Source: Pelomonas sp. BJYL3 (lineage in GTDB: Bacteria; Pseudomonadota; Gammaproteobacteria; Burkholderiales; Burkholderiaceae_C). From it: a DNA stretch of 64,000 bases. Location: positions 868,001-932,000 of the forward strand of contig NZ_JANZKX010000001.1 of NCBI RefSeq assembly GCF_027257975.1, read 5' to 3'. The position numbers were made by a program, and so were the translations under genes. Positions 18,090 to 26,914 of this stretch are shown piece by piece; positions within the stretch are counted from its first letter, which is position 1, and each line of letters begins with the position of its first letter. The notes beneath the pieces are model-generated. The model ran no database searches. It worked only from the letters and a program-made list of their open reading frames with translations, and was not told the DNA's origin.

Positions 18090-18644
18090 TCACTCCTCTC
18101 TCAGCCGCTGCAGCAGCGGCAACCACTCCCGCGCCAGCAGCTCGGCCGTCAGCGGCCCGGCATGCCTGGCGCGCACGCGGCCTGTCTTGTCGATCACGAA
18201 GGACTCCGGCACGCCGTAGACGCCCCAGTCGAGCCCGGTGCGCCCCTTCGCATCCAGCAGCACCTGGGCGAAGGGATTGCCCTGGTCCTGCAGCCAGGCG
18301 GCGCCGGCCGAGTCCTTGTAGTTCAGCCCCACCAGCGGCCAGCCCTCGCGCTGCAGACGCAGCAGCTGGCCGTGCTCCTGCCGGCAGGGATCGCACCAGG
18401 AGGCCCAGACATTGAGCACCCAGACCCGGCCCGCCAGCGCCTGGGCGTCGAAGCGCCGGGCCGGATCGTCCAGGCGGGGCAGGTCCAGCGCTGGCGCAGG
18501 CCGGCCGATCAGGGGCGATGGCAGGGGCGCGTCCGCGGCGCGGGGCTGGCGCAGGCCCAGGGCCAGCAGGGTGATCAGCGCCACCAGGGCCAGCAGCGGC
18601 ACCCAGAGGCGGCGCGGCGGGGGAGATTCGGGCAACGCATTCAT
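18090..18644 (-). CDS. ccmG: Thiol:disulfide oxidoreductase CcmG/DsbE
   Basis: The protein has 184 residues, with a membrane anchor near 13-31 and a thioredoxin fold. The active site is WASWCDPCRQE and the cis-proline loop is GVYGVPESF. CcmG passes reductant from CcmA-H partners to CcmH and apocytochrome. It overlaps the ccmF stop by four bases and ends three bases before the ccmH start. Confidence 0.95.
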   Translation of the reverse strand: MNALPESPPPRRLWVPLLALVALITLLALGLRQPRAADAPLPSPLIGRPAPALDLPRLDDPARRFDAQALAGRVWVLNVWASWCDPCRQEHGQLLRLQREGWPLVGLNYKDSAGAAWLQDQGNPFAQVLLDAKGRTGLDWGVYGVPESFVIDKTGRVRARHAGPLTAELLAREWLPLLQRLREE

Positions 18645-20638
18645 TCGCAGGCTCCGATCGGCCGGGACCAGCGAGCGGGGTCAGGTCTTGCCGTCTCCAC
18701 GACCTCACGGCGCTGCCGGCGTGGCGCACCGGCCCACAGCGCGCCCAGGCCCATCAGCGCGGCGCCCAGCCACAGGGCCGTCATGCCGGGCTTGACCTGC
18801 AGGCGCAGGCCCCAGGCGCCCTGCGGCTGGGCCTCGGCGAGCGAGAGGTAGAGGTCGCGCCACAGGCCCCGCTCGATGGCGGCCTCAGTCATGGGCATGG
18901 ACTGCACCGGATAGAAGCGCTTCTCAGGCCGCAGCTGCGCAATCCGCCGGCCCTCGGACCACACCTCGAAGCGCGCCTGCGCCGCGATGTAGTTGGGCCC
19001 CTCCACGCGCTGCAGGTCCAGGAAGCGGAACTCCAGCCCCGCGAGGGTGGCGCTCTCGCCGGGCCGCAGGGCCAGGTCCCGGCTCTGCTCCAGGCTCTTC
19101 ACCGCACCAACGCCCAGCACGAAGACCGCCAGGCCGACGTGCGCCAGCCACTGGCCCCACAAGGCGCGCGGCGTGCGCTGCCAGCGGGCGGGCCAGGGGC
19201 GATCCGCCTGCGTCTGCCAGTGGGCCCAGGCCTGCGCGCCGGTGGCCAGCAGCAGCCACAGCGCCAGGGCCAGGCTCAGGCTGGCCAGCAGCGAGTAGCG
19301 CAGGGCCAGGCCCAGCAAGGCACCGCCCAGCAGCGCGCCCAGCAGCAGGCCGCGCACCCGCCGCCACAGGGCCCGCCCCTCGAAGTGGCCCCAGGGCACG
19401 AAGGGCGCCAGGCCGGCCAGGGCCAGCAGCGGCAGGGCCAGCGGCACGAAGACGGCCTCGAAGTAAGGCGCGCCCACGCTGATGCGCTCGCCGAGCATCA
19501 CGTCCAGCGCCAGCGGATACAGCGTGCCCAGCAGCACCGTGGCCGCGCTGGCGCACAGGAAGACGTTGTTGAGCAGCAGCAGGCTCTCGCGCGAGGCCGG
19601 CGCCACGGGATCGCCGCGGCCCAGGGCCGGCGCGCGCCAGGCGTAGAGCAGCAGAGGGACGCCCACGGCCAGGCCCAGCAGGAGCAGCAGCACGCTGCCG
19701 CGCATCGGGTCGCTGGCGAAGGCGTGGACCGAGCTCAGCACGCCGGAGCGCACGAGGAAGGTGCCCAGCAGCGAGAGCGCGAAGCCCAGCAGCGCCAGCA
19801 GCAGGGTCCAGTGCCGGAAGCGGTCCCGCTTGAGGGCCACGGCCAGCGAGTGCACCAGGGCCGCGCCGATCAGCCAGGGCATGAAGCTGGCGTTCTCCAC
19901 CGCATCCCAGAACCACCAGCCGCCCCAGCCCAGCTCGTAGTAGGCCCAGAAGCTGCCCAGCAGGATGCCGGCGCTCAGGCAGGCCCAGGCGCGCAGGGCC
20001 CAGGGCCGCAGACGCTGGGCCTCCGCACGGCCGAAACGGCCCTGCCACAGCGCGGCCACCGCCTGCGCGAAGGCCACGGCAAAGCCCACATAGCCCATGT
20101 ACAGCAGCGGCGGATGGAAGACCAGGCCCGGGTCCTGCAGCAGCGGGTTCAGGTCCCGGCCGTCGGCGGGCGCGGGCCAGTGACGCTCGAAGGGGTTGGA
20201 GCTGAAGAGCAGAAAGGCCAGGAAGCCCGTGGCGATGGCGCCCAGCACGGCCAGGGCCCGGGCCTCGAAGGCACGGGCCTCGCCCTGCGCCCCCTCATGC
20301 CGCCCCGACCACAGCAAGGCCGCCTGCCACAGGCCCAGCATCCACACCCACAGCAGCAGGGAGCCCTCGTGGCCGCCCCAGCTGCCCGCCAGGCGGTAGG
20401 CCAGAGGCAGGCGGGTGTTGGCATGCGCGGCCACGTAGCGCAGGGAGAAGTCGTTCTGCGCAAAGGCCCACAGCAGGGCAGCAAACGCCGCCGTGAGCGC
20501 CGCCACCTGTGCGCCGGCCAGCGTGCGCACCGGCAGCCAGGGCGCGGACGCCCGGCCGCGGCCCAGCACCGACAAGGTCTGCGCCAGGGCCAGCCACAGC
20601 GCGGCATGCAGGGCCCAGTGGCCCCATTCGATGATCAT
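18641..20638 (-). CDS. ccmF: Heme lyase CcmF
   Basis: The protein has 665 residues with about fifteen predicted membrane helices. It has the heme-handling WWD motif of the family ([18 protein letters not shown]). Together with CcmH and CcmI it attaches heme to the CXXCH motif. It is placed normally, overlapping ccmE by four bases. Its last ~15 codons contain a REP-like repeat at 18677-18691, so the extreme C-terminus may differ from relatives. Confidence 0.95.
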   Translation of the reverse strand: MIIEWGHWALHAALWLALAQTLSVLGRGRASAPWLPVRTLAGAQVAALTAAFAALLWAFAQNDFSLRYVAAHANTRLPLAYRLAGSWGGHEGSLLLWVWMLGLWQAALLWSGRHEGAQGEARAFEARALAVLGAIATGFLAFLLFSSNPFERHWPAPADGRDLNPLLQDPGLVFHPPLLYMGYVGFAVAFAQAVAALWQGRFGRAEAQRLRPWALRAWACLSAGILLGSFWAYYELGWGGWWFWDAVENASFMPWLIGAALVHSLAVALKRDRFRHWTLLLALLGFALSLLGTFLVRSGVLSSVHAFASDPMRGSVLLLLLGLAVGVPLLLYAWRAPALGRGDPVAPASRESLLLLNNVFLCASAATVLLGTLYPLALDVMLGERISVGAPYFEAVFVPLALPLLALAGLAPFVPWGHFEGRALWRRVRGLLLGALLGGALLGLALRYSLLASLSLALALWLLLATGAQAWAHWQTQADRPWPARWQRTPRALWGQWLAHVGLAVFVLGVGAVKSLEQSRDLALRPGESATLAGLEFRFLDLQRVEGPNYIAAQARFEVWSEGRRIAQLRPEKRFYPVQSMPMTEAAIERGLWRDLYLSLAEAQPQGAWGLRLQVKPGMTALWLGAALMGLGALWAGAPRRQRREVVETARPDPARWSRPIGACE
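18677..18691 (+). repeat. REP-like repeat in the 3' end of ccmF
   Basis: GGGGTCAGGTCTTGC is an exact copy in the last codons of ccmF. It is read there as A-R-P-D-P, in a different frame from the copies read as G-Q-V-L. Confidence 0.7.
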
Positions 20639-21078
20639 GGCCGTCCTTCCTTCTCCGCCTGACCTGCCTGGATGGCCCGCGCGGCCTCGGGCGGCATGTA
20701 GTTCTCGTCGTGCTTGGCCAGCACCTCGTCGGCGATGAAGAGGCCTGCAGGGTCCAGCCGGCCCTGGGCGACCACGCCCTTGCCCTCCTTGAAGAGGTCG
20801 GGCAGCAGGCCGCGGTAGTGCACCGCCACGCGCCGGACCTGGTCCGTCACGACGAAGCGCGTGTCCAGGCCGCCGGCCGAGCGCTGCAGGCTGCCGGCCT
20901 CCACCAGGCCACCCAGGCGGAAGGCCCGGCCCTGCGGCACCTCCCCCGCCTGCACCTGGCTGGGGCTGAAGAAGAAGACCAGGTTCTGGCGGAAGGCCGA
21001 GAGCACCAGCGCGCCCGCCCCGCCCAACAGCAGCACGATCAGGGCCAGCGCCAGGCCGCGCTTTTGGCGGGGGCTCAT
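20635..21078 (-). CDS. ccmE: Heme chaperone CcmE
   Basis: The protein has 147 residues. An N-terminal anchor helix (~8-28) leads into an OB-fold. The covalent heme-binding histidine is in [12 protein letters not shown]. CcmE receives heme from CcmC and passes it to CcmF. The start at 21078 overlaps the ccmD stop (ATGA). Confidence 0.95.
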   Translation of the reverse strand: MSPRQKRGLALALIVLLLGGAGALVLSAFRQNLVFFFSPSQVQAGEVPQGRAFRLGGLVEAGSLQRSAGGLDTRFVVTDQVRRVAVHYRGLLPDLFKEGKGVVAQGRLDPAGLFIADEVLAKHDENYMPPEAARAIQAGQAEKEGRP

Positions 21079-21248
21079 GGCCGGTCTCCCGGCCAGCGCC
21101 GGCGTTGCGCCCGCTGCAAGGCCAGCTCCAGCAGCAGCACCGCCAGCGTCAGGCCGAAGGAAGTCCACACGAAGCGGCCCTGGCCGCCCATGGCGAGGAA
21201 GTCCTGCCAGTCGCGCCAGAAGGGGGTCACGAGGAGGTGCCAGCTCAT
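21075..21248 (-). CDS. ccmD: Heme exporter small subunit CcmD
   Basis: This 57-residue protein has one membrane helix (~28-43) followed by a basic tail (LQRAQRRRW), as in CcmD. It helps release holo-CcmE from CcmABC. The assignment rests on size, topology and its position between ccmC and ccmE, with ATGA overlaps at both ends. Confidence 0.85.
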   Translation of the reverse strand: MSWHLLVTPFWRDWQDFLAMGGQGRFVWTSFGLTLAVLLLELALQRAQRRRWPGDRP

Positions 21249-22021
21249 GGCGCAGCCCCCGGCAGCCCGCCCAGGCGCCGCAGCAGCAGGCCCTGGAAGC
21301 GGCCCAGCACCACACCCGCCACCTGCGCCCACAGCGCGGCCGTGCACAGCAGCAGGCCCAGCAGCATCAGGCCGGCCATGCTGGGCGCGGCGTCCAGCTT
21401 GATGGAGGCGCCCTGGTGCAGGGTGTTCCACCAGCGGACCGAGAAGTAGATGACCGGCACGTTCAAGGCCCCCACGAGGGCCAGCAGCGCCACGGCGCGG
21501 TCCGCCCGGCGCTCGTCCTCGATGGCCGACTGCAGCGCCAGCACGCCGAGGTAGAGGAACAGCAGCAGCAGTTCGGAGGTGAGCCGCGCGTCCCACACCC
21601 ACCAGCTGCCCCAGGTCGGCTGGCCCCACAGCGCGCCGGTCAGCAGGGCCAGGGCCGTGAGCAGCGCGCCGCTGGGCGCCAGCGCGCGGACCATCACGAA
21701 GGACACGCGGGTGTTCAGCACCCAGCCCAGCGCGGCCCAGAAGGCCATGGCGAGGTACAGCACCATGGACAGCCAGGCCGCGGGCACATGGACGAAGATG
21801 ATGCGGTACGCCTCGCCCTGCTGGTGGTCCGTGGGCGCGACGCCGAGACCGATCCACAGCCCCAGCAACCATAGCAGGGCAGCGGCCCACAGCAGCGGCG
21901 CACGCAGGCGCCCGGCGAGTTGGAAGGCCTGGCGGGGCGAGGCATAGCGGCGCCAGCCGCCGGGCGTGGGGCTCGCAGGCGCGCGTGCCGGCGCGGTGCG
22001 GAGGATCGAAGTCATGGTCAT
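21245..22021 (-). CDS. ccmC: Heme exporter membrane protein CcmC
   Basis: The protein has 258 residues with six predicted membrane helices. The tryptophan-rich [20 protein letters not shown] motif and conserved histidines ([18 protein letters not shown]) are those of the WWD heme-handling family. It ligates heme to CcmE. The ATG at 22021 (MTMTSIL) lies next to the ccmB stop; an alternative start at 22015 is six bases later. Confidence 0.95.
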   Translation of the reverse strand: MTMTSILRTAPARAPASPTPGGWRRYASPRQAFQLAGRLRAPLLWAAALLWLLGLWIGLGVAPTDHQQGEAYRIIFVHVPAAWLSMVLYLAMAFWAALGWVLNTRVSFVMVRALAPSGALLTALALLTGALWGQPTWGSWWVWDARLTSELLLLFLYLGVLALQSAIEDERRADRAVALLALVGALNVPVIYFSVRWWNTLHQGASIKLDAAPSMAGLMLLGLLLCTAALWAQVAGVVLGRFQGLLLRRLGGLPGAAP

Positions 22022-22022
22022 G

Positions 22023-22691
22023 TCATTCCAGGGCCAGGCCCAGGGCCGCGCTGGCGGTCCAGGGCGCCAGGGCCAGGGCCAGCAGGCTGAGGCCGGCCAG
22101 CAGTTGCAGATGGGCTTGGGCCGGCAGGCCGGCCTGCACGGCGGAGACGGCGCCGGCCCCGAAGACCAGGGCAGGCGCATAGAAGGGCAGGCTCAGCAGC
22201 GCCACCAGCACCGCTCCACCGCGCGTGCCCAGGCTCAGCGCCGCGAACACCGCGCCCAGCAGGCTCAGGCCCGGCGTTCCCAGCAGCAGGCTCCACAGCA
22301 GGCTGTGCAGGGCTTCGGTCGGCAGGCCGTACTGCAGGGCCAGCAGCGGGGCCAGCAGCAGCAAGGGCAGGCCGCTGAGCAGCCAGTGGGCCGCGCACTT
22401 GACCCCCACCAGCAGCCAGCGCGGCTGGGGCGCGAGCCAGAGCTGCTCCAGGCTGCCGTCGGCATGGTCGGCCGCGAAGAGCCGCGGCAGGCCCAGCAGC
22501 GTGGCCAGCAGCGCAGCGATCCAGATCAGGCCCGGCGCCAGACGCTGCAGCAGCTGCGGCTCGGCACCCACGCCCAGAGGCACGAGGGCGGTCACTGCCG
22601 CGAAGAAGGCCAGTGCGCCCAGCACATCGGCCGGGTGGCGCCAGGCCAGCAGCAGCTCGCGCCTCAGCAGGGTCAGGGTCCAGGCCGTCAT
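22023..22691 (-). CDS. ccmB: Heme exporter membrane subunit CcmB
   Basis: The protein has 222 residues with six predicted membrane helices and pairs with the CcmA ATPase. The start at 22691 (MTAWTLTLLRRELLLAWRHP) is typical for CcmB. The family motif FAADHADGSLEQLWLAPQP is present. It starts about 20 bases after the ccmA stop. Confidence 0.95.
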   Translation of the reverse strand: MTAWTLTLLRRELLLAWRHPADVLGALAFFAAVTALVPLGVGAEPQLLQRLAPGLIWIAALLATLLGLPRLFAADHADGSLEQLWLAPQPRWLLVGVKCAAHWLLSGLPLLLLAPLLALQYGLPTEALHSLLWSLLLGTPGLSLLGAVFAALSLGTRGGAVLVALLSLPFYAPALVFGAGAVSAVQAGLPAQAHLQLLAGLSLLALALAPWTASAALGLALE

Positions 22692-22711
22692 CGTGGATTC
22701 AACTCGCGGGC

Positions 22712-23386
22712 TCAGTGCCAGTGGTCCCAGGCCGACGCGGCCGCTGCGGGCCGGCTCTGTTCCAGCGGCGCCAGCGCCAGCGTGGCGTGATGCGACAGGG
22801 GCAGGTCCACCGCCTGGTGCGTGGTGTAGGCCAGCAGGGCGCCCTCCTCCACCAGCTGGCCCAGGCGCTGGGCCAGGCCCTGGCCGGCTTCGGCATCGAG
22901 GGCATCGAAGGGTTCGTCCAGCAGCAGCACCTGGGGTCGGGCGGGCAGGAAGAGCCGCGCCAGGCTCACGCGCTTGCGCTGGCCCTGCGAGAGCTGGCGC
23001 ACCGGCAGGTGCAGGCCTTCGCGCAGGCCCGTCGCACGCAGGGCCCGCACCACGTGCTCGGCGCACACGGCGGCGCCGGCCACGCGGGCGGCCAGCAGCA
23101 GGTTCTCGGCGGCGCTGAGATCGTCCTTGAGGCCGCTCTGGTGGCCGCAATAGACCAGACCGCGCTGCCAGCGCTCGCGCTGGGCCTGCAGCGGCTGCTC
23201 CTGCCACAGCAGCTCGCCCGCCACCGGCTCGCCCAGGCCCGCCAGCAGTCGCAGCAGGCTGGACTTGCCCACGCCGTTGGCGCCCCGCACATGCAGGGCC
23301 TCGCCTGGCGCGAGGCTGAAGCTGAGGTTCTCGAAGAGCAGGCGATCGCCGCGGGCGGCGGCCAGGTGCAGGGCGCGTAGCGTCAT
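22712..23386 (-). CDS. ccmA: Heme exporter ATP-binding protein CcmA
   Basis: The protein has 224 residues: Walker A GANGVGKSS, signature LSQGQRKRVSLARL, Walker B VLLLDEPFDALD and switch histidine in YTTHQ. The CcmAB ATPase is needed to release holo-CcmE. It is the first gene of the nine-gene ccm operon; the promoter should lie in the ~180 bases before 23570, where the opposite-strand gene starts. Confidence 0.95.
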   Translation of the reverse strand: MTLRALHLAAARGDRLLFENLSFSLAPGEALHVRGANGVGKSSLLRLLAGLGEPVAGELLWQEQPLQAQRERWQRGLVYCGHQSGLKDDLSAAENLLLAARVAGAAVCAEHVVRALRATGLREGLHLPVRQLSQGQRKRVSLARLFLPARPQVLLLDEPFDALDAEAGQGLAQRLGQLVEEGALLAYTTHQAVDLPLSHHATLALAPLEQSRPAAAASAWDHWH

Positions 23387-23569
23387 GGCAAGGGCCTCGG
23401 AAGTGGAAGGACCCCGGGGCCACGGCGCCTCGTGGGCGGCCGCAGCGAACCGGGACCTTCACTCTAGGAGGCCGGGCCCGCGGGCCCAAGCGATGCAATT
23501 GCAGATGGATATGCAGCCAGCGCTCAACACTTAAAATCTGCCCCCGCTTGCTCAAGAGGCCTGCCATTC

Positions 23570-24055
23570 ATGACTGACAAATCCTTGCTGCAGCAGCAGG
23601 TGCTGGAACGGCTCGCCGACGACCTGCTGCAAGCCGAGCAGGCAGCACGCGTGGCCCATGAAACGGCGACGCATGAAGAGAACATCGCCGAGAACAAGTA
23701 CGACACCCTGGGCCTCGAGGCCGCCTACCTGGCCACCGGCCAGGCGCGCCGCGCCGAAGCCATCCGCCAGGCGATGAGCCATTGGCGCCAGTTCCGCCCG
23801 CGCCCCTACGACCCGAGCCAGGGCATCCAGCTCGGCGCGCTGGTCTGCCTGTCCGACGCCGAGGGCGAGCAGCAACTGCTCTTTCTCGGCCCGGACGGCG
23901 GCAGCATGAAGCTGCCAATCGGCGATCAGCTCGTGCAGGTCATCAGCAGCGAAGCCCCCCTGTGCAGGGCCATGCTGGGGAAGTGCGAGGGGGATGAGGT
24001 GACGCTGAGGGTGGCTTCCCTCCCGCAGCAGTGGGAGGTGATGTGGGCCCGGTAG
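23570..24055 (+). CDS. GreA/GreB C-terminal-domain protein
   Basis: The protein has 161 residues. The N-terminal ~70 are helical and charged, and the C-terminal part (FLGPDGGSMKL, VISSEAPLCRAMLGKCEGDE) matches the GreA/GreB FKBP-like domain that docks on RNA polymerase. It may act as a transcription factor of the Gre type or as an anti-Gre factor. The N-terminal half is not a clear match to the Gre coiled coil. It is divergent from ccmA. Confidence 0.75.
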   Translation: MTDKSLLQQQVLERLADDLLQAEQAARVAHETATHEENIAENKYDTLGLEAAYLATGQARRAEAIRQAMSHWRQFRPRPYDPSQGIQLGALVCLSDAEGEQQLLFLGPDGGSMKLPIGDQLVQVISSEAPLCRAMLGKCEGDEVTLRVASLPQQWEVMWAR

Positions 24056-24158
24056 GGCGAGAGGGAGCGCAAGGCTCGTGGTGTTGCCGCCGGGTGAGAG
24101 GCTGCGCTGCAGCGGGTGCGGTCCTTCGATTTGCCGAACTCGGCGCCTAGAAGCGGGC

Positions 24159-24269
24159 GTTCAACGTTTGAGTTCAGCGGCTTGCGACAGAGTGGCGAAG
24201 CCGGTCAAGAATGAAATGAAGGCCGGCGTAGGCACGCCGGCGCAAGTCCGGTTGAACGAGGGGCTAGGC
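24159..24269 (-). repeat. attC-like recombination site downstream of an orphan gene
   Basis: On the minus strand, directly after the stop of the gene at 24271-24792, the boxes come in attC order: R''-like GCCTAGC, five bases, L'' GTTCAACCGGACTTGCG, a central region, L' CGCAAGCCGCTGAAC, six bases TCAAAC, and R' GTTGAAC (a GTTRRRY match). The L boxes pair with two unpaired bases on one side, as the extrahelical bases of attC do. R'' has one mismatch to RYYYAAC. The length of 111 bases is within the attC range. No integrase is in the window. Confidence 0.6.
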
Positions 24270-24270
24270 G

Positions 24271-24792
24271 TCAATGTCCTTGCCACTCTTGCCAACGACT
24301 CCCTGTCGGATGTGACGCAATGCCTCTGCCAAGGGCCACATCGTTCCAGCGCTCAACTGGTTCGGCATGCTCTTCGCCATGCTTCAGGGCTTCTGGCTTG
24401 CCGATGAGATAGATACCTTGCTCCGGGCCCCGACCGAAGAGTTGAGTGAAGCTGTAGTGCTGCTTCATTCCAGGAACCCATACTGTGACCGTAAGTACGT
24501 CCGTGCCAGTTCCATCTGATTGTCGAGAGATCCCTTCCCTTCCAAAGGCCCACCAGACTTTTGATCGCTTTGCCTCAGCGAGGCTTGCCCAGCCCTTTGC
24601 AACGGCTTCTTCCTGAGTTTCTGACTCAAAGTCCAGTACCTGCCGGCCTGTTGCGTCAGTGATAACTGCAAACGGGCAGATGAGTTCTCCTTCGCGGTTC
24701 GCATCAGCAATGGCTGCGCAGTGCATGAGCACGAAGCCAGCATACTCAATGGCATCGTCGGGGAGAGAAGAGCGGAACAGCGAACCGAGCAT
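24271..24792 (-). CDS. Orphan hypothetical protein in an attC-like cassette
   Basis: The protein has 173 residues and I do not recognise the family. It is acidic, soluble and without a signal peptide. It includes CPFAVITDATGRQVLDFES and QLFGRGPEQGIYLIGKPEAL, which look like a compact mixed alpha/beta fold. It is less GC-rich than the ccm genes. An attC-like palindrome starts at its stop, and a GTTAGGC core (24805-24811, minus) lies 12 bases before its start, as expected for an integron-type cassette. The immunity-protein-like size fits cassette or orphan defence genes, but no function can be claimed. Confidence 0.6.
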   Translation of the reverse strand: MLGSLFRSSLPDDAIEYAGFVLMHCAAIADANREGELICPFAVITDATGRQVLDFESETQEEAVAKGWASLAEAKRSKVWWAFGREGISRQSDGTGTDVLTVTVWVPGMKQHYSFTQLFGRGPEQGIYLIGKPEALKHGEEHAEPVERWNDVALGRGIASHPTGSRWQEWQGH

Positions 24793-24804
24793 GGTGTGTG
24801 TGAT

Positions 24805-24811
24805 GCCTAAC
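24805..24811 (-). other. GTTRRRY core upstream of the orphan gene
   Basis: GCCTAAC on the plus strand, GTTAGGC on the minus strand, is a perfect match to the R' core at which integron recombination occurs. It sits just upstream of the orphan start, the normal cassette position. No complete attC is visible behind it, so it may be a remnant. Confidence 0.4.
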
Positions 24812-24908
24812 GACCAATTTCAGGGGTGCCAGCTTGGCATGGCCGAATCGTGCAGTGATGGAGTCGCCCCCACAAAGACGAGGGTCACGCAAGGACGAGC
24901 GCAAGGAC

Positions 24909-24930
24909 GAGGATCAGGCCTTGAGTTTTA
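24909..24930 (+). repeat. REP-like repeat, right-end type
   Basis: GAGGATCAGGCCTTGAGTTT and two further bases form a variant of GGGGTCAGGTCTTGAGTCTA. It lies upstream of the orphan gene at 24271-24792, as similar copies do for the two next orphan genes. Confidence 0.55.
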
Positions 24931-24977
24931 CAGGGCTAGGTAGGGCCCAAGGCCCCACCCCCAAGCCCCGCCGCCAG

Positions 24978-25011
24978 CCCTGAGTAAAAACGCCCAATGT
25001 CCGCTGCACTT
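24978..25011 (+). pseudogene. 5' fragment of a second copy of the 97-residue membrane-protein gene
   Basis: Thirty-four bases match 26944-26977 with about three differences. They include the leader and the first codons (M-S-A-A-L, ATG at 24997) of the gene at 26963. The match ends where a REP-like sequence begins, and the frame then stops. The matching 3' fragment is at 26030-26080. Confidence 0.7.
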
Positions 25012-25031
25012 AATACTTGATGCCTGACCCC
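25011..25031 (-). repeat. REP-like repeat, left-end type
   Basis: TAATACTTGATGCCTGACCC plus one C lies exactly where the homology to the 97-residue gene ends. It is inverted relative to the copy at 26010-26029. Confidence 0.65.
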
Positions 25032-25175
25032 GCCCCTGCGCCCCTGCTTGACCCCGCCCCTGCTGATTCCGCTAAAGAATCAGCAGTTGAGCAGGTGTTG
25101 ACGACGCCTGCGGTTGCCGACTCGACAGCCCGTTGAAGCCTCGGGCCAACAAGCCCATACGTTAGCGTGGGGCTG

Positions 25176-25255
25176 GTCTTGCCTGCCCTCTGATCCTGAG
25201 GCCCCTTGTTGAACGGATCGAAGTGGTGGGGATTCAGAACTTAATGCCTGACCCC
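25176..25255. repeat. 80-base repeat (BIME-like), copy 1
   Basis: This copy matches 26114-26193 at roughly 82% over the same length. It runs from a right-end-like GTCTTGCC to a left-end ACTTAATGCCTGACCCC, so it is probably a REP pair with a conserved spacer (CTGAGGCCCCTTGTTGA). Confidence 0.7.
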
Positions 25256-25400
25256 GATCCGCGCGTGCCCCCGATCCGCGCGATCCGCGATCCGCTCCGG
25301 ATCAGCGCGCCCTGGCAGCCTCGGCTCCATCGGGGCCTTCAAGCGCACGACAGGAAATTCAAGGCGGGACGCGTCCTGCCTTTCTTCCACATGATGGCGA

Positions 25401-25991
25401 TCAACTGGTGGCTGGCCTTGCATCGACCTGCACAAGCCTGAGTTGTTGGACGATTTCTTCCAAGGACTGGCTGTACAGATGACCGTCTTCAAGCTCCAGA
25501 GAGTCCTCTGGCCTTTCCTCCCGGGGCATCTCAAACCTCCGCCAATTGACGACCCCCTCCCCGACTGGTTCGATGCCGTAGGGCAGGCCGGTTTGGCGGT
25601 TGCTGAACAGCCGCACTCCGCCACAGGGGAAGACCCCTGACTCAACGAGCTCGTAGAGATACTGACCCGACAGAAAAAGCGTGCCGCCGTTGGTCGCGAG
25701 AAGGAAGTGCATGCCTTCATCCTCCATCTCTTCGACTTCAACGACGTCAGACACCCGGTAATCCGCCGTCTTCAGGTGCCCGCTCCACAACGCACTTTGC
25801 ATCGGCTCCTGTCGCACAGCCAGGGACGACTTTGGCCACAGGTGCAGAAGGAGCGCTGGCAGCAGGATGTAGGCCGAACCGAAGGACACAAGGCCGAGCA
25901 GCATCGGGTCCTTGACGATGTTGCTCGAGTAGCCAGCGATCGGGATGAGCAGGAACGTACAGATACCTGCGATGAAGATGAGACGCAGCAT
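25401..25991 (-). CDS. Orphan hypothetical membrane protein
   Basis: The protein has 196 residues of unknown family. Two N-terminal membrane helices (~2-19 and ~30-52) are followed by an acidic cytoplasmic domain of about 140 residues with a beta-rich core (HFLLATNGGTLFLSGQYLYE). GC content is lower than in the surrounding genome. The gene is alone in a REP-bounded segment, in the same orientation as the two neighbouring orphans. Two helices plus a small soluble domain would fit an immunity or stress protein, but nothing in the sequence decides this. Confidence 0.6.
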   Translation of the reverse strand: MLRLIFIAGICTFLLIPIAGYSSNIVKDPMLLGLVSFGSAYILLPALLLHLWPKSSLAVRQEPMQSALWSGHLKTADYRVSDVVEVEEMEDEGMHFLLATNGGTLFLSGQYLYELVESGVFPCGGVRLFSNRQTGLPYGIEPVGEGVVNWRRFEMPREERPEDSLELEDGHLYSQSLEEIVQQLRLVQVDARPATS

Positions 25992-26009
25992 GAGAGACCG
26001 TGTGGGCCT

Positions 26010-26029
26010 GGGGCCAGGCCTTGAGTCTA
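26010..26029 (+). repeat. REP-like repeat, right-end type
   Basis: GGGGCCAGGCCTTGAGTCTA ends exactly where the 3' fragment of the disrupted gene copy begins. Confidence 0.65.
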
Positions 26030-26080
26030 CTGACCTTCGGACTGGCCCGGACGCTCGGCATGGACTTGAGCCTCCCGTGA
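26030..26080 (+). pseudogene. 3' fragment of a second copy of the 97-residue membrane-protein gene
   Basis: Seventeen codons including the stop encode L-T-F-G-L-A-R-T-L-G-M-D-L-S-L-P, matching the C-terminus of the gene at 26963-27256 with a single Ser/Thr change. Nucleotide similarity of about 89% continues past the stop to ~26094. Confidence 0.75.
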
Positions 26081-26113
26081 AGGCCGGGGAACTCGCAGGG
26101 GCACCAGGGTCAA

Positions 26114-26193
26114 GTCTTGCCTGCCCTCCGACCCTGAGGCCCCTTGTTGAGCGGATCGAGATGTTGGGGACTTGAATCTTGATGCCTGACCTC
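26114..26193. repeat. 80-base repeat (BIME-like), copy 2
   Basis: This is the partner of 25176-25255 and ends in GATGCCTGACCTC. It lies downstream of the orphan gene at 26232-26771. Confidence 0.7.
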
Positions 26194-26231
26194 GCCTGCG
26201 GCTCCCGTAGCCGGTCGGCCTGAACGAGGGC

Positions 26232-26771
26232 TCAGGACGCATTGAGCACCCTTTGAGTTTGCTGGGAAGCTTGGGGCATCGTTGAGCTTCGTAGCTCGCG
26301 CTGAAGTGCTGTGCGTGCTTCGTGGGTCAGCGGTGACGATGGCGACAGCAGACGCTCTTGGCTCTCCATCGAGGCAAACCAGACAGCGCCTTCCTCCAGC
26401 ACGCACCGAAGGATCTCTTCCGCACAAGCGTCCAAGCTCGCTGGATCTGCGCCGAACGAGAAGTCGTAGCGCCTGAGACTGTGATCGTTGGAGTCCCGCA
26501 TCTCGTCCGACGACGGCCCATTCAAGTGCGCTCCGGGAAAGTCGTCGGTCCGCACTCGGACACCAAATTGGACCCTGAAGGAAGCTTCGAACGAGAACTT
26601 GTGGAGATGAACGAACTCGATCACCAGCGGCTTTGGCCGCGTGTAGAAGCTCGTCCTGGTGCGCTCGAATCCGAGGGGCTTCAACTTGTTGGCAAGAAGC
26701 CGTGCGACCTTTTGTGCATTGCGTGACTCCAGCTTCTTCTCGGGCGAACCCGGCGCGGCGTAGGGTGGCAT
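26232..26771 (-). CDS. Orphan DUF4304-like hypothetical protein
   Basis: The protein has 179 residues, is soluble and has no signal peptide. The layout LANKLKPLGFERTRTSFYTR followed by VIEFVHLHKFSFEASFRVQF resembles DUF4304-type proteins (LKPLGFkrkgrtFyR), which are often found near toxin-immunity loci; I hold this loosely. It lies between a REP pair (26114-26193) and the REP hairpin at 26867-26914. GCTCAAC (26789-26795) 18 bases before the start is a GTTRRRY match on the minus strand, as for the orphan at 24271, but no full attC is clear. Confidence 0.6.
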   Translation of the reverse strand: MPPYAAPGSPEKKLESRNAQKVARLLANKLKPLGFERTRTSFYTRPKPLVIEFVHLHKFSFEASFRVQFGVRVRTDDFPGAHLNGPSSDEMRDSNDHSLRRYDFSFGADPASLDACAEEILRCVLEEGAVWFASMESQERLLSPSSPLTHEARTALQRELRSSTMPQASQQTQRVLNAS

Positions 26772-26866
26772 GTGGTGTCGGCTATGTGGCTCAACGAATG
26801 AAAGGGACTGCCCAGTACCGAACCAGCCACGTCGCCCTGAAGCGAGAACGGGCTCAAAAAGGGACG

Positions 26867-26914
26867 GGGGTCAGGTCTTGAGTCTAAAGGGATTGGACCT
26901 CAAGCCCTGACCCA
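26867..26914. repeat. REP pair with hairpin potential
   Basis: GGGGTCAGGTCTTGAGTCTA (26867-26886) faces CAAGCCCTGACCCA (26901-26914). The two halves are inverted and close, a BIME-like arrangement able to form a long stem with few mismatches. Confidence 0.7.

Larger units (their letters stand above)
25012..26029. mobile_element. REP-bounded segment carrying one orphan gene
   Basis: About 1.02 kb lie between the 5' and 3' fragments of the disrupted second gene copy. The ends are inverted REP-like sequences (ACTTGATGCCTGACCCC at left; GGGGCCAGGCCTTGAGT at right). The segment carries the gene at 25401-25991 and an 80-base REP pair. It has no transposase gene. It replaces the middle ~230 bases of the gene copy rather than being a clean insertion, so recombination between REPs is as likely as transposition. 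Confidence 0.5.
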
